A stretch of 64,000 nucleotides of DNA. Source: Pseudophaeobacter profundi (lineage in GTDB: Bacteria > Pseudomonadota > Alphaproteobacteria > Rhodobacterales > Rhodobacteraceae). Made by a program: the position numbers and the translations under genes. The notes beneath the pieces were generated by a model. It worked only from the letters and a program-made list of their open reading frames with translations, was not told the origin of the DNA and did not search any database. Below, piece by piece: positions 1-8,653 of this stretch. Where the stretch lies: contig NZ_JARJEF010000001.1 of the NCBI RefSeq assembly GCF_029697505.1, forward strand, positions 1 through 64,000. The letters are read 5' to 3'. Every line of letters starts with the position of its first letter. Position 1 is the stretch's first letter.

Positions 1-436
1 AATCCCATGTCTATCACTCCCAATCCCCCCAACGAAAACCGTCGGGGCAGTGTGTTCACATGGGTCAATTCTCAGTGACAATTTATCGGCATACCGGGTC
101 AGTTCTCAGTGACAATCAACAGCGGCCTACCTCTGTTTGTGGCTGGTTAGGACTGTATCGAAGTAACGTACTGTTGACACTGAGCTGTTCCGTTCCTCTT
201 CAGACTGCTAATGCATATGGAGTTGACGAGCGCGTTCTTGAATCAGCGGCTCATGTTGCCTGAAAAAATCCTCAAAAAAGTAATGCAGGGCCACATTTCG
301 GTGTCATTCCGTCAGCCCCCCTGAAATTAAAACCTCATTGAAAGTTAAGCCGCTTCCAAAAGGTGGACCAAAAGGTGGCCTGAAATCAACAAACATCCAT
401 CAAGACGCTGATATTTATGAATATTATGGAAAGTAG
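1..436. other. Gene-free left edge
   Basis: No convincing gene is seen here. The only open frames are short, lack a ribosome binding site and have codon use unlike the neighbours. The base composition is more AT-rich than the rest of the window. The stretch holds the pair of 21-base direct repeats described separately, which look like the end of an insertion sequence. The remainder shows nothing I can name. Confidence 0.6.
62..116. repeat. Direct repeat pair, possible IS21-like end
   Basis: Two 21-base copies (62-82 and 96-116) differ at one base. Each begins GGGTCA and ends CTCAGTGACAAT, and they are 34 bases apart start to start. Closely spaced copies of a terminal repeat are typical of the ends of IS21-family elements (istA/istB). 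The transposase genes would lie to the left, outside the window, or may be lost. No matching opposite end was noticed in this window. The IS21 assignment is inference. Confidence 0.35.
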
Positions 437-523
437 TGGTGCGGGCGGTGGGACTCGAACCCACACGGGCACAAGGCCCAACAGATTTTAAGTCTGGTAT
501 GTCTACCATTCCATCACGCCCGC
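437..523 (-). tRNA. tRNA-Leu (UAA anticodon)
   Basis: Read on the minus strand, the 87 bases start GCGGGCG and end with the pairing CGCCCGC, an A discriminator base and an encoded CCA. The T arm GGTTCGAGTCC is canonical. The anticodon loop reads CTTAAAA, giving anticodon UAA. The variable arm is long (class II), with a GGGC/GCCC-type stem, as expected for leucine tRNA. This tRNA decodes UUA and UUG. tRNA genes are frequent integration sites, and the IS-like repeats lie on its 3' side. Confidence 0.96.
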
Positions 524-685
524 AACCAAGGCACAGAACAGGTCGGCGCCTTGGTTCAAATATCTAACGGCCTAACCCTTGGGGCACAATTCGTTTTTCT
601 CGCAGAACGAGCATTTTTCGTACTGCTGCAAAGCCTATCTGCAAACACACCGAGCGGGATCGACGAGCCTGGGCGAGCCCCCCCC

Positions 686-1390
686 CTAAAGCTCGCTGCC
701 CTCGGGCGTCACCTTGTCAAGGGCTTCCGGTGCCAGGGGGCCGCCTTGCAGGGCCAGGCTGCGCTCTGCCAACCAGGGGTTTAACCGCAGGGCCTCCCCC
801 AAGGCATCCCGCGCCTCTGGCAGGCGGGCCAGACCATAGAGCGCCAAGGCGCGACCGCTAAGGGCGGCAACGTGGCGCGGTGACAAGGCCAGCGCGCGAT
901 CCAGATCCAGCAGGGCGGCGGCAAAATCCTGGCGCAGGAAATGCACAAAGGCCCGCTGGTTGTAGCCTTCGGCATAGGCAGGACAATAGGCGATCAGCCT
1001 GTCGAAATCCGCCAGCGCACCGACAAAATCGTAGGCAGCGCGCCGCGTCATGCCGCGATCCAGGATCGCCTGAGCCTGGGCATCCGGCGCATCCGCCCAA
1101 AATGCCCACATCTGATTGAACAGGGCCTGGGCCTCGGCCTCATCAGACGCACGCTGCACCTTTGCAATCAGCGCATCCAGGGCGGCGGAATGATCCTGGG
1201 CAGAGGGGCAACGGGCAAGCCCTGCCCCCGCAGTTGCCGTCAGAACAGGCGCCACAAGAAAGAGAGAGAGGCAGCAGGACCAAAAAGGCTGCCCGCGCGG
1301 CACGAGACGAGAGCGCAGCCAAGCTGCTGGACAAGACAACAGAGCGGAAAGAGCATCAGCACAGGTCATACAGACAGACTGCAAAACCAA
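686..1390 (-). CDS. Tetratricopeptide repeat protein, exported or membrane-anchored
   Basis: A 234-residue protein. A hydrophobic stretch near residues 36-55 follows several arginines and looks like a signal sequence or anchor, so the rest probably lies in the periplasm. From about residue 110 it has at least three 34-residue helical repeats with TPR spacing (A..DF..AL.DFDRLI, then F..ALLDLDRALAL, then LPEARDALGEALRL). TPR arrays bind partner proteins; no enzyme motif is visible. The long N-terminus before the hydrophobic stretch suggests that the true start may be a downstream non-ATG codon. It stands alone on the minus strand, so the context gives no function. Confidence 0.75.
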   Translation of the reverse strand: MVLQSVCMTCADALSALLSCPAAWLRSRLVPRGQPFWSCCLSLFLVAPVLTATAGAGLARCPSAQDHSAALDALIAKVQRASDEAEAQALFNQMWAFWADAPDAQAQAILDRGMTRRAAYDFVGALADFDRLIAYCPAYAEGYNQRAFVHFLRQDFAAALLDLDRALALSPRHVAALSGRALALYGLARLPEARDALGEALRLNPWLAERSLALQGGPLAPEALDKVTPEGSEL

Positions 1391-1520
1391 GCCTGGGCTG
1401 GCAAATCAACTTTTTGCGCGCAAAGCTACGGATATGCCAGCGGGCCTGCCCTGCACAGATGGCCACCTGGGTTGATCTACTCGATCAGGCTGCGTCACAC
1501 CTACCGGGCGCAGGCAGGCA

Positions 1521-1991
1521 TTAAATCGGTGCCAGGCCCGCGTCCTCCTTGACCGCCTGCATCGCAACATAGGTCGAGGTTGCAGCCACATAGGGCAGAG
1601 AGGAAATTTTTTCGCCCAGCACCTGCCGATAGGCCGACATGGACCGCGTGCGTACCCGCAGCAGATAGTCAAAATGAGAGGCCATAAGATAGGCCTGTTC
1701 AATCTCGGGGATGCGGGTCACGGCAGCGTTGAACTTTGACAGCGCCGCCTCGCGGGTGTCTTCCAGCTTGACCTCCACAAAAGCGATATGATCCAGCCCC
1801 AGCCGAATGGGATCAATCTGCGCCCGATACCCGGTGATGATGCCGCCAAGCTCCAGCCGACGCAGCCGGGTTTGGGTCGGCGATTTTGACAGGCCGATCC
1901 GGCGCGCTAGATCAGCAATAGAGAGACGCCCATCGCCCCCCAGTACATTGAGAATCTCTCGGTCGAACCGATCCAGATCAGATAAATCCAT
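1521..1991 (-). CDS. putR: Lrp/AsnC-family regulator of proline catabolism (PutR)
   Basis: 156 residues, the usual Lrp/AsnC length. The N-terminal helix-turn-helix (about residues 10-55, with DREILNVL and LSIADLARRIGLSKSP) is followed by an AsnC-type ligand domain. It is divergent from putA, separated only by a promoter-sized gap. In Rhodobacter and other alphaproteobacteria the Lrp-like PutR in this position activates putA when proline is present. The putA protein here has no N-terminal ribbon-helix-helix, so regulation must come from another protein. A perfect inverted repeat in the shared gap is the candidate operator. Confidence 0.9.
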   Translation of the reverse strand: MDLSDLDRFDREILNVLGGDGRLSIADLARRIGLSKSPTQTRLRRLELGGIITGYRAQIDPIRLGLDHIAFVEVKLEDTREAALSKFNAAVTRIPEIEQAYLMASHFDYLLRVRTRSMSAYRQVLGEKISSLPYVAATSTYVAMQAVKEDAGLAPI

Positions 1992-2044
1992 TCAGCCTGC
2001 CTCTGACCAAAATTGCGATACGATTGATCCCGTTTTGCCACACC

Positions 2045-2063
2045 TTCGGGAGATTGTCCCGAA
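2045..2063. promoter_or_regulatory. Perfect inverted repeat between putR and putA
   Basis: TTCGGGA-N5-TCCCGAA lies in the divergent gap, 54 bases upstream of the putA start. Perfect 7-base arms with a 5-base spacer fit a dimeric Lrp-type regulator site. That PutR binds here is inference from position. Confidence 0.5.
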
Positions 2064-2116
2064 TAAAAGACAGTAAAGCTAGCAAAACACCCTCCGCAAA
2101 AGAATGGAGCCTCAAG

Positions 2117-5100
2117 ATGAACCTGCACAGCAAATTGCGTGACCGGATTGATGCCGGAACCTATGTCAATCAACAGGATATGTTTGATCAGTTGTGTAGT
2201 ACCGCCGCGCTTAGCGCGGCCGATCGCGCGGCGATTTGCACCCGCGCCGCTGCCCTGGTGCGCGACATCCGTAGCCATTCCAACCCTGGCTTGATGGAGG
2301 TCTTCCTGGCGGAATATGGCCTGTCCACCGATGAAGGTATCGCCCTGATGTGTCTGGCCGAAGCCCTGTTGCGGGTGCCGGATGCCGATACCATCGACGC
2401 CCTGATCGAGGATAAAATTGCCCCCTCTGACTGGGGTAAACACCTGGGCCATTCATCCTCTTCGCTGGTCAATGCCTCGACCTGGGCCCTGATGCTGACA
2501 GGCAAGGTACTGGATGAAGATCGCAGCCCGGTCGGAGCCCTGCGCGGCGCCATCAAACGCCTGGGCGAGCCGGTGATCCGCACTGCCGTAGCCCGCGCCA
2601 TGCGGGAAATGGGCCGCCAGTTCGTTCTGGGCGAAACCATTGAATCAGCAATGAAACGTGCCGCCGGCATGGAGGCAAAGGGCTACACCTATTCCTACGA
2701 CATGCTGGGAGAAGCCGCCCGGACCGAGGCGGATGCCGCCCGCTATCATCTGGCCTATTCCAAGGCGATTTCGGCAATTGCGGCCGGTTGTGACAGCGAT
2801 GACATTCGCAAGAATCCCGGCATTTCCATCAAGCTCTCGGCGCTGCACCCCCGGTATGAGCTGGCCCAGGAAGGCCGCGTCATGGAACAATTGGTGCCGC
2901 GCGTCAAAGCGCTGGCACTGCTGGCCAAGGCGGCCAATATGGGGCTGAACATCGATGCCGAAGAGGCAGACCGCCTGTCGCTCTCGCTTGAGGTGATAGA
3001 GGCGGTGGTCTCCGAACCATCGCTGGACGGGTGGGAAGGCTTTGGTGTCGTGGTACAGGCCTATGGCCCGCGCACCGGGCTGGTGATTGATGCGCTTTAT
3101 GATCTGGCGGAAAAACACGACCGCCGCTTTATGGTCCGCCTGGTCAAGGGGGCCTACTGGGATACCGAGATCAAGCTGGCCCAGGTCGAGGGCGTCGATG
3201 GCTTTCCGGTCTTCACCAACAAAGCGCTGAGCGATGTGTCCTATATTGCCAATGCCCGCAAACTGATGGGTATGACAGACCGGATTTATCCGCAGTTTGC
3301 CACCCACAACGCCCATACTGTCAGCGCCATTCTGCACATGGCAGGCGATGCCGACAGCTATGAATTCCAGCGCCTGCATGGCATGGGCGAAACCCTGCAC
3401 AATATGGTGCTGGAACAGAACCAGACCCGTTGCCGCATCTATGCCCCCGTGGGCGCGCACCGGGATCTGCTCGCCTATCTGGTGCGGCGTCTGCTGGAAA
3501 ACGGCGCCAACAGTTCTTTTGTGAACCAGATCGTCGATGAAGATGTGGCGCCTGAAATCGTCGCGGCCGATCCCTTTCTGGACGCCGCGGACTGCGCCAA
3601 TACCATTCCCACCGGGCCTGAACTCTTCGCGCCGGAACGCCCCAATTCCATCGGGTTTGACCTGGGCCATGCCCCGACCCTCGCCCGGATCGAAGAAGAC
3701 CGCGACCCCTGGCGTCAGCACAGCTGGCTGTCCGAGCCGCTGATTGCCGCCGAGATAACCCCCTCACAGCCCGAAAACGTGTCCAACCCTGCGGATTTCA
3801 CCAATGTCGGCCAGGTCACCCCGTCAAGCGCCGCCGACGTAGAGGCCGCCCTTGAGGCCGCCACACCATGGCAGGCCAGCGCGGCAGAGCGGGCTGCGGT
3901 TCTCAATACCGCTGCCGATCTGTTTGAGGAAAACTATGCAGAGCTCTTTGCGATCCTGGCGCGCGAGGCCGGCAAGAGCCTGCCCGACGCCGTGGCCGAA
4001 CTGCGCGAGGCGGTGGATTTCCTGCGCTACTACGCCGCCCGCATTCCCGATGCGGAACCCGCCGGTGTGTTCACCTGTATCTCACCCTGGAACTTCCCTC
4101 TGGCGATTTTCTCGGGGCAGATCGCAGCGGCGCTGGCCGTTGGCAATGCGGTGCTGGCCAAATCAGCCGAACAGACACCACTGATCGCCCATCGCGCCAT
4201 TTCCCTGATGCACGAAGCCGGGGTGCCGCGCACCGCCCTGCAATTTCTGCCCGGTGCCGGTGCGGTTGTCGGTGCCGCCCTTACCTCAGATCGCCGGGTG
4301 CATGGCGTCGCCTTTACGGGTTCCACCGCGACCGCCCTGCGCATCCGTTCCAGCATGGCAGAGCACATGCAACCGGGTGCACCACTGATCGCTGAAACCG
4401 GCGGGTTGAACGCGATGATCGTCGACAGCACCGCCCTGCCGGAACAGGCGGTACAGGCCATCGTCGAAAGCGCCTTTCAATCTGCGGGCCAGCGCTGTTC
4501 GGCACTGCGCTGTCTCTACCTGCAGGAAGACATCGCCGACGCTGTGCTGACCATGCTGAAAGGCGCGATGGATCTGCTGCACCTCGGTGACCCCTGGAAC
4601 CTGGAGGTCGACAGCGGCCCGGTAATCGACGCCAATGCCCGCGCGGTCATCCTGGCCCATATCGACCAGGCCCGCGCCGAGGGTCGGGTGCTCAAGGAGG
4701 TGAACACCCCGCAGGCTGGCACCTTTGTTGCCCCGACGCTGATTTCGGTCTCTCGTATTGGCGACCTTGAACAAGAGATCTTTGGCCCGGTCCTGCATGT
4801 GGCGCGGTTCAAGTCAAAAGATCTGGACCGGGTCATCGCTGATATCAATGCCACCGGGTACGGGCTGACCTTTGGCCTGCACACCCGCATTGATGATCGG
4901 GTGCAACATATCTGCGACAGCATTCACGCTGGTAATGTCTATGTGAACCGCAACCAGATCGGCGCGATTGTCGGCAGCCAACCATTTGGCGGCGAAGGTC
5001 TCTCGGGCACCGGCCCAAAGGCAGGGGGGCCAAACTACCTGGCCAGGTTCTGTGCACCAGACCGCCAGACGCCAAGTGATGACTGGGAGACGACCGCCCC

Positions 5101-5533
5101 AGTGCCGCTGTCGCGCGCAAAGCCAACCGGCACGCCGGGACCCAGCGTCACCACCACCTTGCCCGGCCCCACGGGGGAATCGAACCGGCTGACCACCCTG
5201 CCCCGCGCACCACTGCTCTGTCTGGGGCCTGGGGTGCAGACGGTGGCTGCGCAGGTGCAGGCGGTAATCGATCTTGGCGGTACCGCGCTGCAGGCACAGG
5301 GTCCGCTGAACGTGCAAGAGCTGCAACAGGTCGAAGGCATCGCAGGGGTTCTGTGGTGGGGTGACAGCGAAACCGCTACCGAGATCGAGCGCAGCCTGGC
5401 CATGCGGGACGGTCCCATTTTACCCCTGATTCCCGGTCTGCCGGATCGCGCCCGCGTATTGGCAGAACGCCATGTCTGTGTCGACACCACTGCCGCGGGC
5501 GGGAATGCGGCGCTTCTGGGCGGCGCAGCCTGA
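2117..5533 (+). CDS. putA: Bifunctional proline dehydrogenase / P5C dehydrogenase PutA
   Basis: Converts proline to glutamate in two steps: FAD-dependent oxidation to pyrroline-5-carboxylate, then NAD-dependent oxidation of the semialdehyde. 1138 residues from the ATG at 2117, which has GGAG seven bases upstream; an in-frame ATG at 2024 is too far upstream. The PRODH barrel lies at about 140-500 (motifs ISIKLSALHPRY, RLVKGAYWD, QFATHNAHT). The aldehyde dehydrogenase domain spans about 590-1000, with catalytic Glu760 (AETGG) and Cys794 (GQRCSALRC). About 120 C-terminal residues form a further domain seen in long PutA forms. There is no N-terminal DNA-binding domain, unlike E. coli PutA, which fits control by the adjacent PutR. 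Confidence 0.97.
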   Translation: MNLHSKLRDRIDAGTYVNQQDMFDQLCSTAALSAADRAAICTRAAALVRDIRSHSNPGLMEVFLAEYGLSTDEGIALMCLAEALLRVPDADTIDALIEDKIAPSDWGKHLGHSSSSLVNASTWALMLTGKVLDEDRSPVGALRGAIKRLGEPVIRTAVARAMREMGRQFVLGETIESAMKRAAGMEAKGYTYSYDMLGEAARTEADAARYHLAYSKAISAIAAGCDSDDIRKNPGISIKLSALHPRYELAQEGRVMEQLVPRVKALALLAKAANMGLNIDAEEADRLSLSLEVIEAVVSEPSLDGWEGFGVVVQAYGPRTGLVIDALYDLAEKHDRRFMVRLVKGAYWDTEIKLAQVEGVDGFPVFTNKALSDVSYIANARKLMGMTDRIYPQFATHNAHTVSAILHMAGDADSYEFQRLHGMGETLHNMVLEQNQTRCRIYAPVGAHRDLLAYLVRRLLENGANSSFVNQIVDEDVAPEIVAADPFLDAADCANTIPTGPELFAPERPNSIGFDLGHAPTLARIEEDRDPWRQHSWLSEPLIAAEITPSQPENVSNPADFTNVGQVTPSSAADVEAALEAATPWQASAAERAAVLNTAADLFEENYAELFAILAREAGKSLPDAVAELREAVDFLRYYAARIPDAEPAGVFTCISPWNFPLAIFSGQIAAALAVGNAVLAKSAEQTPLIAHRAISLMHEAGVPRTALQFLPGAGAVVGAALTSDRRVHGVAFTGSTATALRIRSSMAEHMQPGAPLIAETGGLNAMIVDSTALPEQAVQAIVESAFQSAGQRCSALRCLYLQEDIADAVLTMLKGAMDLLHLGDPWNLEVDSGPVIDANARAVILAHIDQARAEGRVLKEVNTPQAGTFVAPTLISVSRIGDLEQEIFGPVLHVARFKSKDLDRVIADINATGYGLTFGLHTRIDDRVQHICDSIHAGNVYVNRNQIGAIVGSQPFGGEGLSGTGPKAGGPNYLARFCAPDRQTPSDDWETTAPVPLSRAKPTGTPGPSVTTTLPGPTGESNRLTTLPRAPLLCLGPGVQTVAAQVQAVIDLGGTALQAQGPLNVQELQQVEGIAGVLWWGDSETATEIERSLAMRDGPILPLIPGLPDRARVLAERHVCVDTTAAGGNAALLGGAA

Positions 5534-5568
5534 CCCCCAGTTCCGGGTTGGTGCGCTGATAACCCCTT

Positions 5569-5596
5569 GACGCTGGGCCAAAATCGGCTCAGCGTC
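5569..5596 (+). other. Hairpin between putA and the rhomboid gene
   Basis: An 11-base stem (GACGCTGGGCC with GGCTCAGCGTC, one G-U pair) and a six-base loop. It ends five bases before the rhomboid start codon. It lacks a T-run, so it is a poor terminator, and it occupies the place where a ribosome binding site would be expected. Confidence 0.5.
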
Positions 5597-5601
5597 GGGC
5601 C

Positions 5602-6372
5602 ATGTTTCCGCTGCGTGACCATAACCCTTCAGCCGGTACACCCTATGTGGTCTATGGGCTGATTGCCGCCAATGTTCTGGCCTATCTGATGTATTCCGGC
5701 CTGAGCAATGATCCCCGCGCCCTGATGCAGTTTTATCAGAGCTACGCCATCATCCCTGCCAATCTTGCCCGTGGTGAAGGGGCTGCCACACTGCTTACCT
5801 CTGTGTTCATTCATGGCGGGCTGATGCATCTGGGCGGCAATATGCTGTTTCTCTGGATCTTTGGTGACAATCTCGAGGATGAGATGGGGCACCTGCCCTT
5901 TCTGGCCTTTTACCTTGCCTGCGGCATCGGCGCCGGGCTGGTCCATGTGCTGGCCGCGCCTGGCTCGCAGGTTCCCACGGTTGGGGCCTCGGGGGCCATT
6001 GCCGGGGTAATGGGGGGCTACCTATTGCTCTTCCCCAAGGCGCGTGTCGATATCCTACTGATCCTAATCATCTTTTTCCGTGTCGTCACCGTGCCTGCCG
6101 CATTGATGCTGGGGCTTTGGCTGGCGCTGCAGATCTTTGGCGGATTGGGTTCGGATCCCGACCAGGGCGGGGTTGCCTATTGGGCCCATGCCGGTGGGTT
6201 TGCGGTGGGGCTAGTGCTGATGCTGCCGCTGTGGTTACGCCTTGGCGGACCGGCCTTTTGGTCGCGCACCCATGGCCTGCCGCCCAATCCGCCAACCCAG
6301 TATACCTATAGTGCCAGTCGCATCCCGCGCCTGCCCCGCAAACGGCGGCGTCCCGGCCCCTGGGGGAAATAG
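5602..6372 (+). CDS. Rhomboid-family intramembrane serine protease
   Basis: 256 residues with about six membrane spans. Rhomboids cut transmembrane substrates inside the inner membrane. The hallmarks are present: HGGLMHLGGNMLFL in the second span, GASGAIAG with the nucleophile Ser130, and the catalytic histidine His196 in AHAGGF. The basic C-terminal tail is probably cytoplasmic. It follows putA by 68 bases, but no functional link is evident. No Shine-Dalgarno sequence is visible before the ATG; a hairpin fills that space. The substrate cannot be predicted. Confidence 0.93.
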   Translation: MFPLRDHNPSAGTPYVVYGLIAANVLAYLMYSGLSNDPRALMQFYQSYAIIPANLARGEGAATLLTSVFIHGGLMHLGGNMLFLWIFGDNLEDEMGHLPFLAFYLACGIGAGLVHVLAAPGSQVPTVGASGAIAGVMGGYLLLFPKARVDILLILIIFFRVVTVPAALMLGLWLALQIFGGLGSDPDQGGVAYWAHAGGFAVGLVLMLPLWLRLGGPAFWSRTHGLPPNPPTQYTYSASRIPRLPRKRRRPGPWGK

Positions 6373-6390
6373 TCCCGGCAGCATACAACG

Positions 6391-6420
6391 AAAAAGCGCG
6401 CCTCAAAGGGCGCGCTTTTG
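6391..6420. terminator. Bidirectional terminator
   Basis: AAAAGCGCGCC, a short loop and GGCGCGCTTTT form an 11-base stem flanked by A and T runs on the two sides. It lies between the convergent rhomboid and suhB genes and can serve both. Confidence 0.85.
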
Positions 6421-6512
6421 TAATAGGTTTCATCTCTGTTTCGCCAGGTTCGGAAAACCCGCACTATGCATAGCCATGGAGCGCCAAAGTGGTTGGGCGA
6501 AAAAGCAAGCAA

Positions 6513-7298
6513 TCAGGCGCGTACAACCTTGGCAAAGCTTTCAAAGATCGGCTCGTTGGAGCAGACAACTTCGCCGCACTCCACAATGCTGTCGCTTGGG
6601 TTGATGGCTTCAACCAGACCGCCAGCCTCTTGCACGATGATGATGCCCGCGGCCAGATCCCAGGCATTCAGGCGGCGTTCCCAAAAGCCATCGTAACGAC
6701 CTGCAGCCACATAGGCCATGTCCAATGCAGCAGAGCCAAAGCGGCGCACACCGGCACAGGCGGGCAACAGGCGGGCCAGATCCTGCAGGGTATCGGGAAG
6801 GTCAGCACGGCCCGCAAAAGGCAGTCCGGTGGCAAAGATGGATTCGATCAGACGATGCCGACCCGAGGTACGGATCCGGCTTTCGTTCATCCAGGCACCC
6901 GCGCCTTTTTCAGCAAAGAACAGCTCATCCCGGCTGGGATCATAGACCACCCCAGCGATGACCTTGCCCTTGTGTTCCAGCGCGATGGAGATCGACCAAT
7001 GCGGCAGACCATGCAAAAAGTTGGTGGTGCCATCCAGCGGATCGACAATCCAGCGACGGGTTGGATCGTCGCCAGGAATTTCGCCGCCCTCTTCCGCCAG
7101 CCAGCCATAAGTAGGGCGCGCGCCCATCAGCTCTTCCTTCAGGATCGCTTCGGCAGCGATGTCCGCCTTGGACACAAAGTCTCCAGGGCCCTTGCGGGAG
7201 ACTTGCAGGTTTTCAACCTCACGAAAGTCTTTTGCCAGGGACCGGCCAGCCTTGCGGGCCGCTTTGATCATCACATTGAGGTTTGCGCTGCCAATCAT
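6513..7298 (-). CDS. suhB: Inositol monophosphatase family protein (SuhB-like)
   Basis: 261 residues, the full length for the family. It hydrolyses inositol-1-phosphate and related sugar phosphates using Mg2+; SuhB also acts in rRNA antitermination in E. coli. Metal-site motifs are intact: EEGGE, then the WIVDPLDGTTNFLHG block and the C-terminal WDLAAGIIIVQEAGG block. A weak AGGA lies upstream of the ATG. It is monocistronic between a bidirectional terminator and a divergent oxidoreductase gene. Without biochemistry, it could equally be a related phosphatase such as a histidinol-phosphatase. Confidence 0.9.
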   Translation of the reverse strand: MIGSANLNVMIKAARKAGRSLAKDFREVENLQVSRKGPGDFVSKADIAAEAILKEELMGARPTYGWLAEEGGEIPGDDPTRRWIVDPLDGTTNFLHGLPHWSISIALEHKGKVIAGVVYDPSRDELFFAEKGAGAWMNESRIRTSGRHRLIESIFATGLPFAGRADLPDTLQDLARLLPACAGVRRFGSAALDMAYVAAGRYDGFWERRLNAWDLAAGIIIVQEAGGLVEAINPSDSIVECGEVVCSNEPIFESFAKVVRA

Positions 7299-7548
7299 GT
7301 CTGCTGGATCCTGTTGTGCTCGGGGAGATGTCGGTCAAACCGTGCCTATACGCGGCAAGCCTCCATTTGCCAAGGGTCAATAGCGCATCAAATCAAGCTC
7401 AGAGGCCCTGGCTGCACCAGATCCCAGTCGGGCTTTCCGCTGGGTCACAGTAGCTCTACAGTTGTCAAAAGCCAAACTGAACGACAGAGTTCAAAAAACG
7501 CTCTCAGCGCAGGCGACAGCTGCGCCCGACCACAATAAGGAGACAGAG

Positions 7549-8589
7549 ATGACCGGTGAAATGCAACAGATCGTTTTGGCCAGCCGCCCCGAGGCCGCAC
7601 CAGTGGCAGAAAACTTCCGGCTGGAAAAAGTCGCCCTGCCCGAACCCGGTGAAGGCGAAGTGCTTGTAAAGCTGCACTATATGTCGCTGGATCCCTATAT
7701 GCGCGGTCGTATGGACGATGCGAAATCCTATGCCGCCCCGGTGCCCATCGGTGGCCGCATGGAGGCCGGTGCCGTCGGCGAGGTCATTGCCTCAAACAGC
7801 CCGCATTTCCAGATTGGTGATTTTGCCTTTGGGATGTTTGGCTGGGCCAGCCACGGCTGCCTGCCCGCGAAAGAGCTGCGCAAAATTGATCCCGCACAGG
7901 GGCCAATCACGGCGGCGCTTGGCGTTCTGGGCATGCCAGGGTTTACCGGATGGCATGGCTTGTCCGCCTATGGGCGCCCGCAGGCAGGCGAAACCCTGGT
8001 GGTGGCCGCCGCAACCGGGCCGGTGGGTTCAATGGTCGGGCAACTGGCAAAACAGGCCGGACTGCGGGTTGTGGGCATCGCCGGTGGTGCCGACAAATGT
8101 AAGCTTGCCGTTGATACCTTTGGCTTTGATGTCTGCCTCGATCACCGCGCCTATGCCGATGCCCGCGCCCTGCGCAAGGACCTGAAAGAGGCCTGCCCCA
8201 ATGGCATCGACATCTATTTCGAGAATGTCGGCGGCAAGGTGCTAGAGGCAGTTCTGCCGCTGATGAATCCAAATGGCCGCATTCCGATCTGCGGCATGAT
8301 TGCCTGGTACAACGCCGGGGGGCTGGGCGAAGGTGCCAAGGAAGCAGGGCTTACCGGGCCAAACATCTGGCGCAATATCCTGGTCAAGTTCCTGTCCGTG
8401 AAAGGTTTTATCATCTCGAACCACTTTGATCGCTACCCCGAGTTCCTAAAAGAGGTCGCCCCAATGGTCGCCAAAGGCGAGATCCGTTTTGTCGAAGACA
8501 TCGCCGAAGGGCTGGAGAACGCCCCAGCCGCCTTTATGGCGATGCTGAACGGCGGCAACACCGGCAAGCAGATCGTCAAACTGATCTGA
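7549..8589 (+). CDS. NADP-dependent oxidoreductase, zinc-independent MDR family (CurA-like)
   Basis: 346 residues from the ATG at 7549, with AAGGAGA five bases upstream; an earlier in-frame start is not needed. The protein is a medium-chain reductase of the leukotriene B4 12-hydroxydehydrogenase / curcumin reductase type: LDPYMRGRM near the N-terminus, the nucleotide-binding AATGPVGSMVGQLAKQAG around residue 155, and YFENVGG. No zinc ligands are present. Such enzymes reduce the carbon-carbon double bond of enones and alkenals with NADPH, often in detoxification. The substrate is unknown. Confidence 0.9.
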   Translation: MTGEMQQIVLASRPEAAPVAENFRLEKVALPEPGEGEVLVKLHYMSLDPYMRGRMDDAKSYAAPVPIGGRMEAGAVGEVIASNSPHFQIGDFAFGMFGWASHGCLPAKELRKIDPAQGPITAALGVLGMPGFTGWHGLSAYGRPQAGETLVVAAATGPVGSMVGQLAKQAGLRVVGIAGGADKCKLAVDTFGFDVCLDHRAYADARALRKDLKEACPNGIDIYFENVGGKVLEAVLPLMNPNGRIPICGMIAWYNAGGLGEGAKEAGLTGPNIWRNILVKFLSVKGFIISNHFDRYPEFLKEVAPMVAKGEIRFVEDIAEGLENAPAAFMAMLNGGNTGKQIVKLI

Positions 8590-8601
8590 TACAGAAAATC
8601 T

Positions 8602-8632
8602 CTGCGGGCACCGGGGGCCCTGGTGTCCGCAG
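8602..8632. terminator. Hairpin between convergent oxidoreductase and metR genes
   Basis: CTGCGGGCACC pairs with GGTGTCCGCAG (one G-U pair) around a nine-base loop. The T-run is weak and only on the minus-strand side, so it would mainly serve metR. Confidence 0.45.
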
Positions 8633-8653
8633 CCAATTCAAGGAGCGCGCCAG

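Noticed and set aside
60-263. A short plus-strand frame at the left edge
   Set aside because: It reads through the direct repeats, has no ribosome site and no recognisable product.
941-1552. A plus-strand frame across the TPR gene
   Set aside because: It is antisense to a TPR protein with clear repeats, and the translation is low-complexity and arginine-rich.
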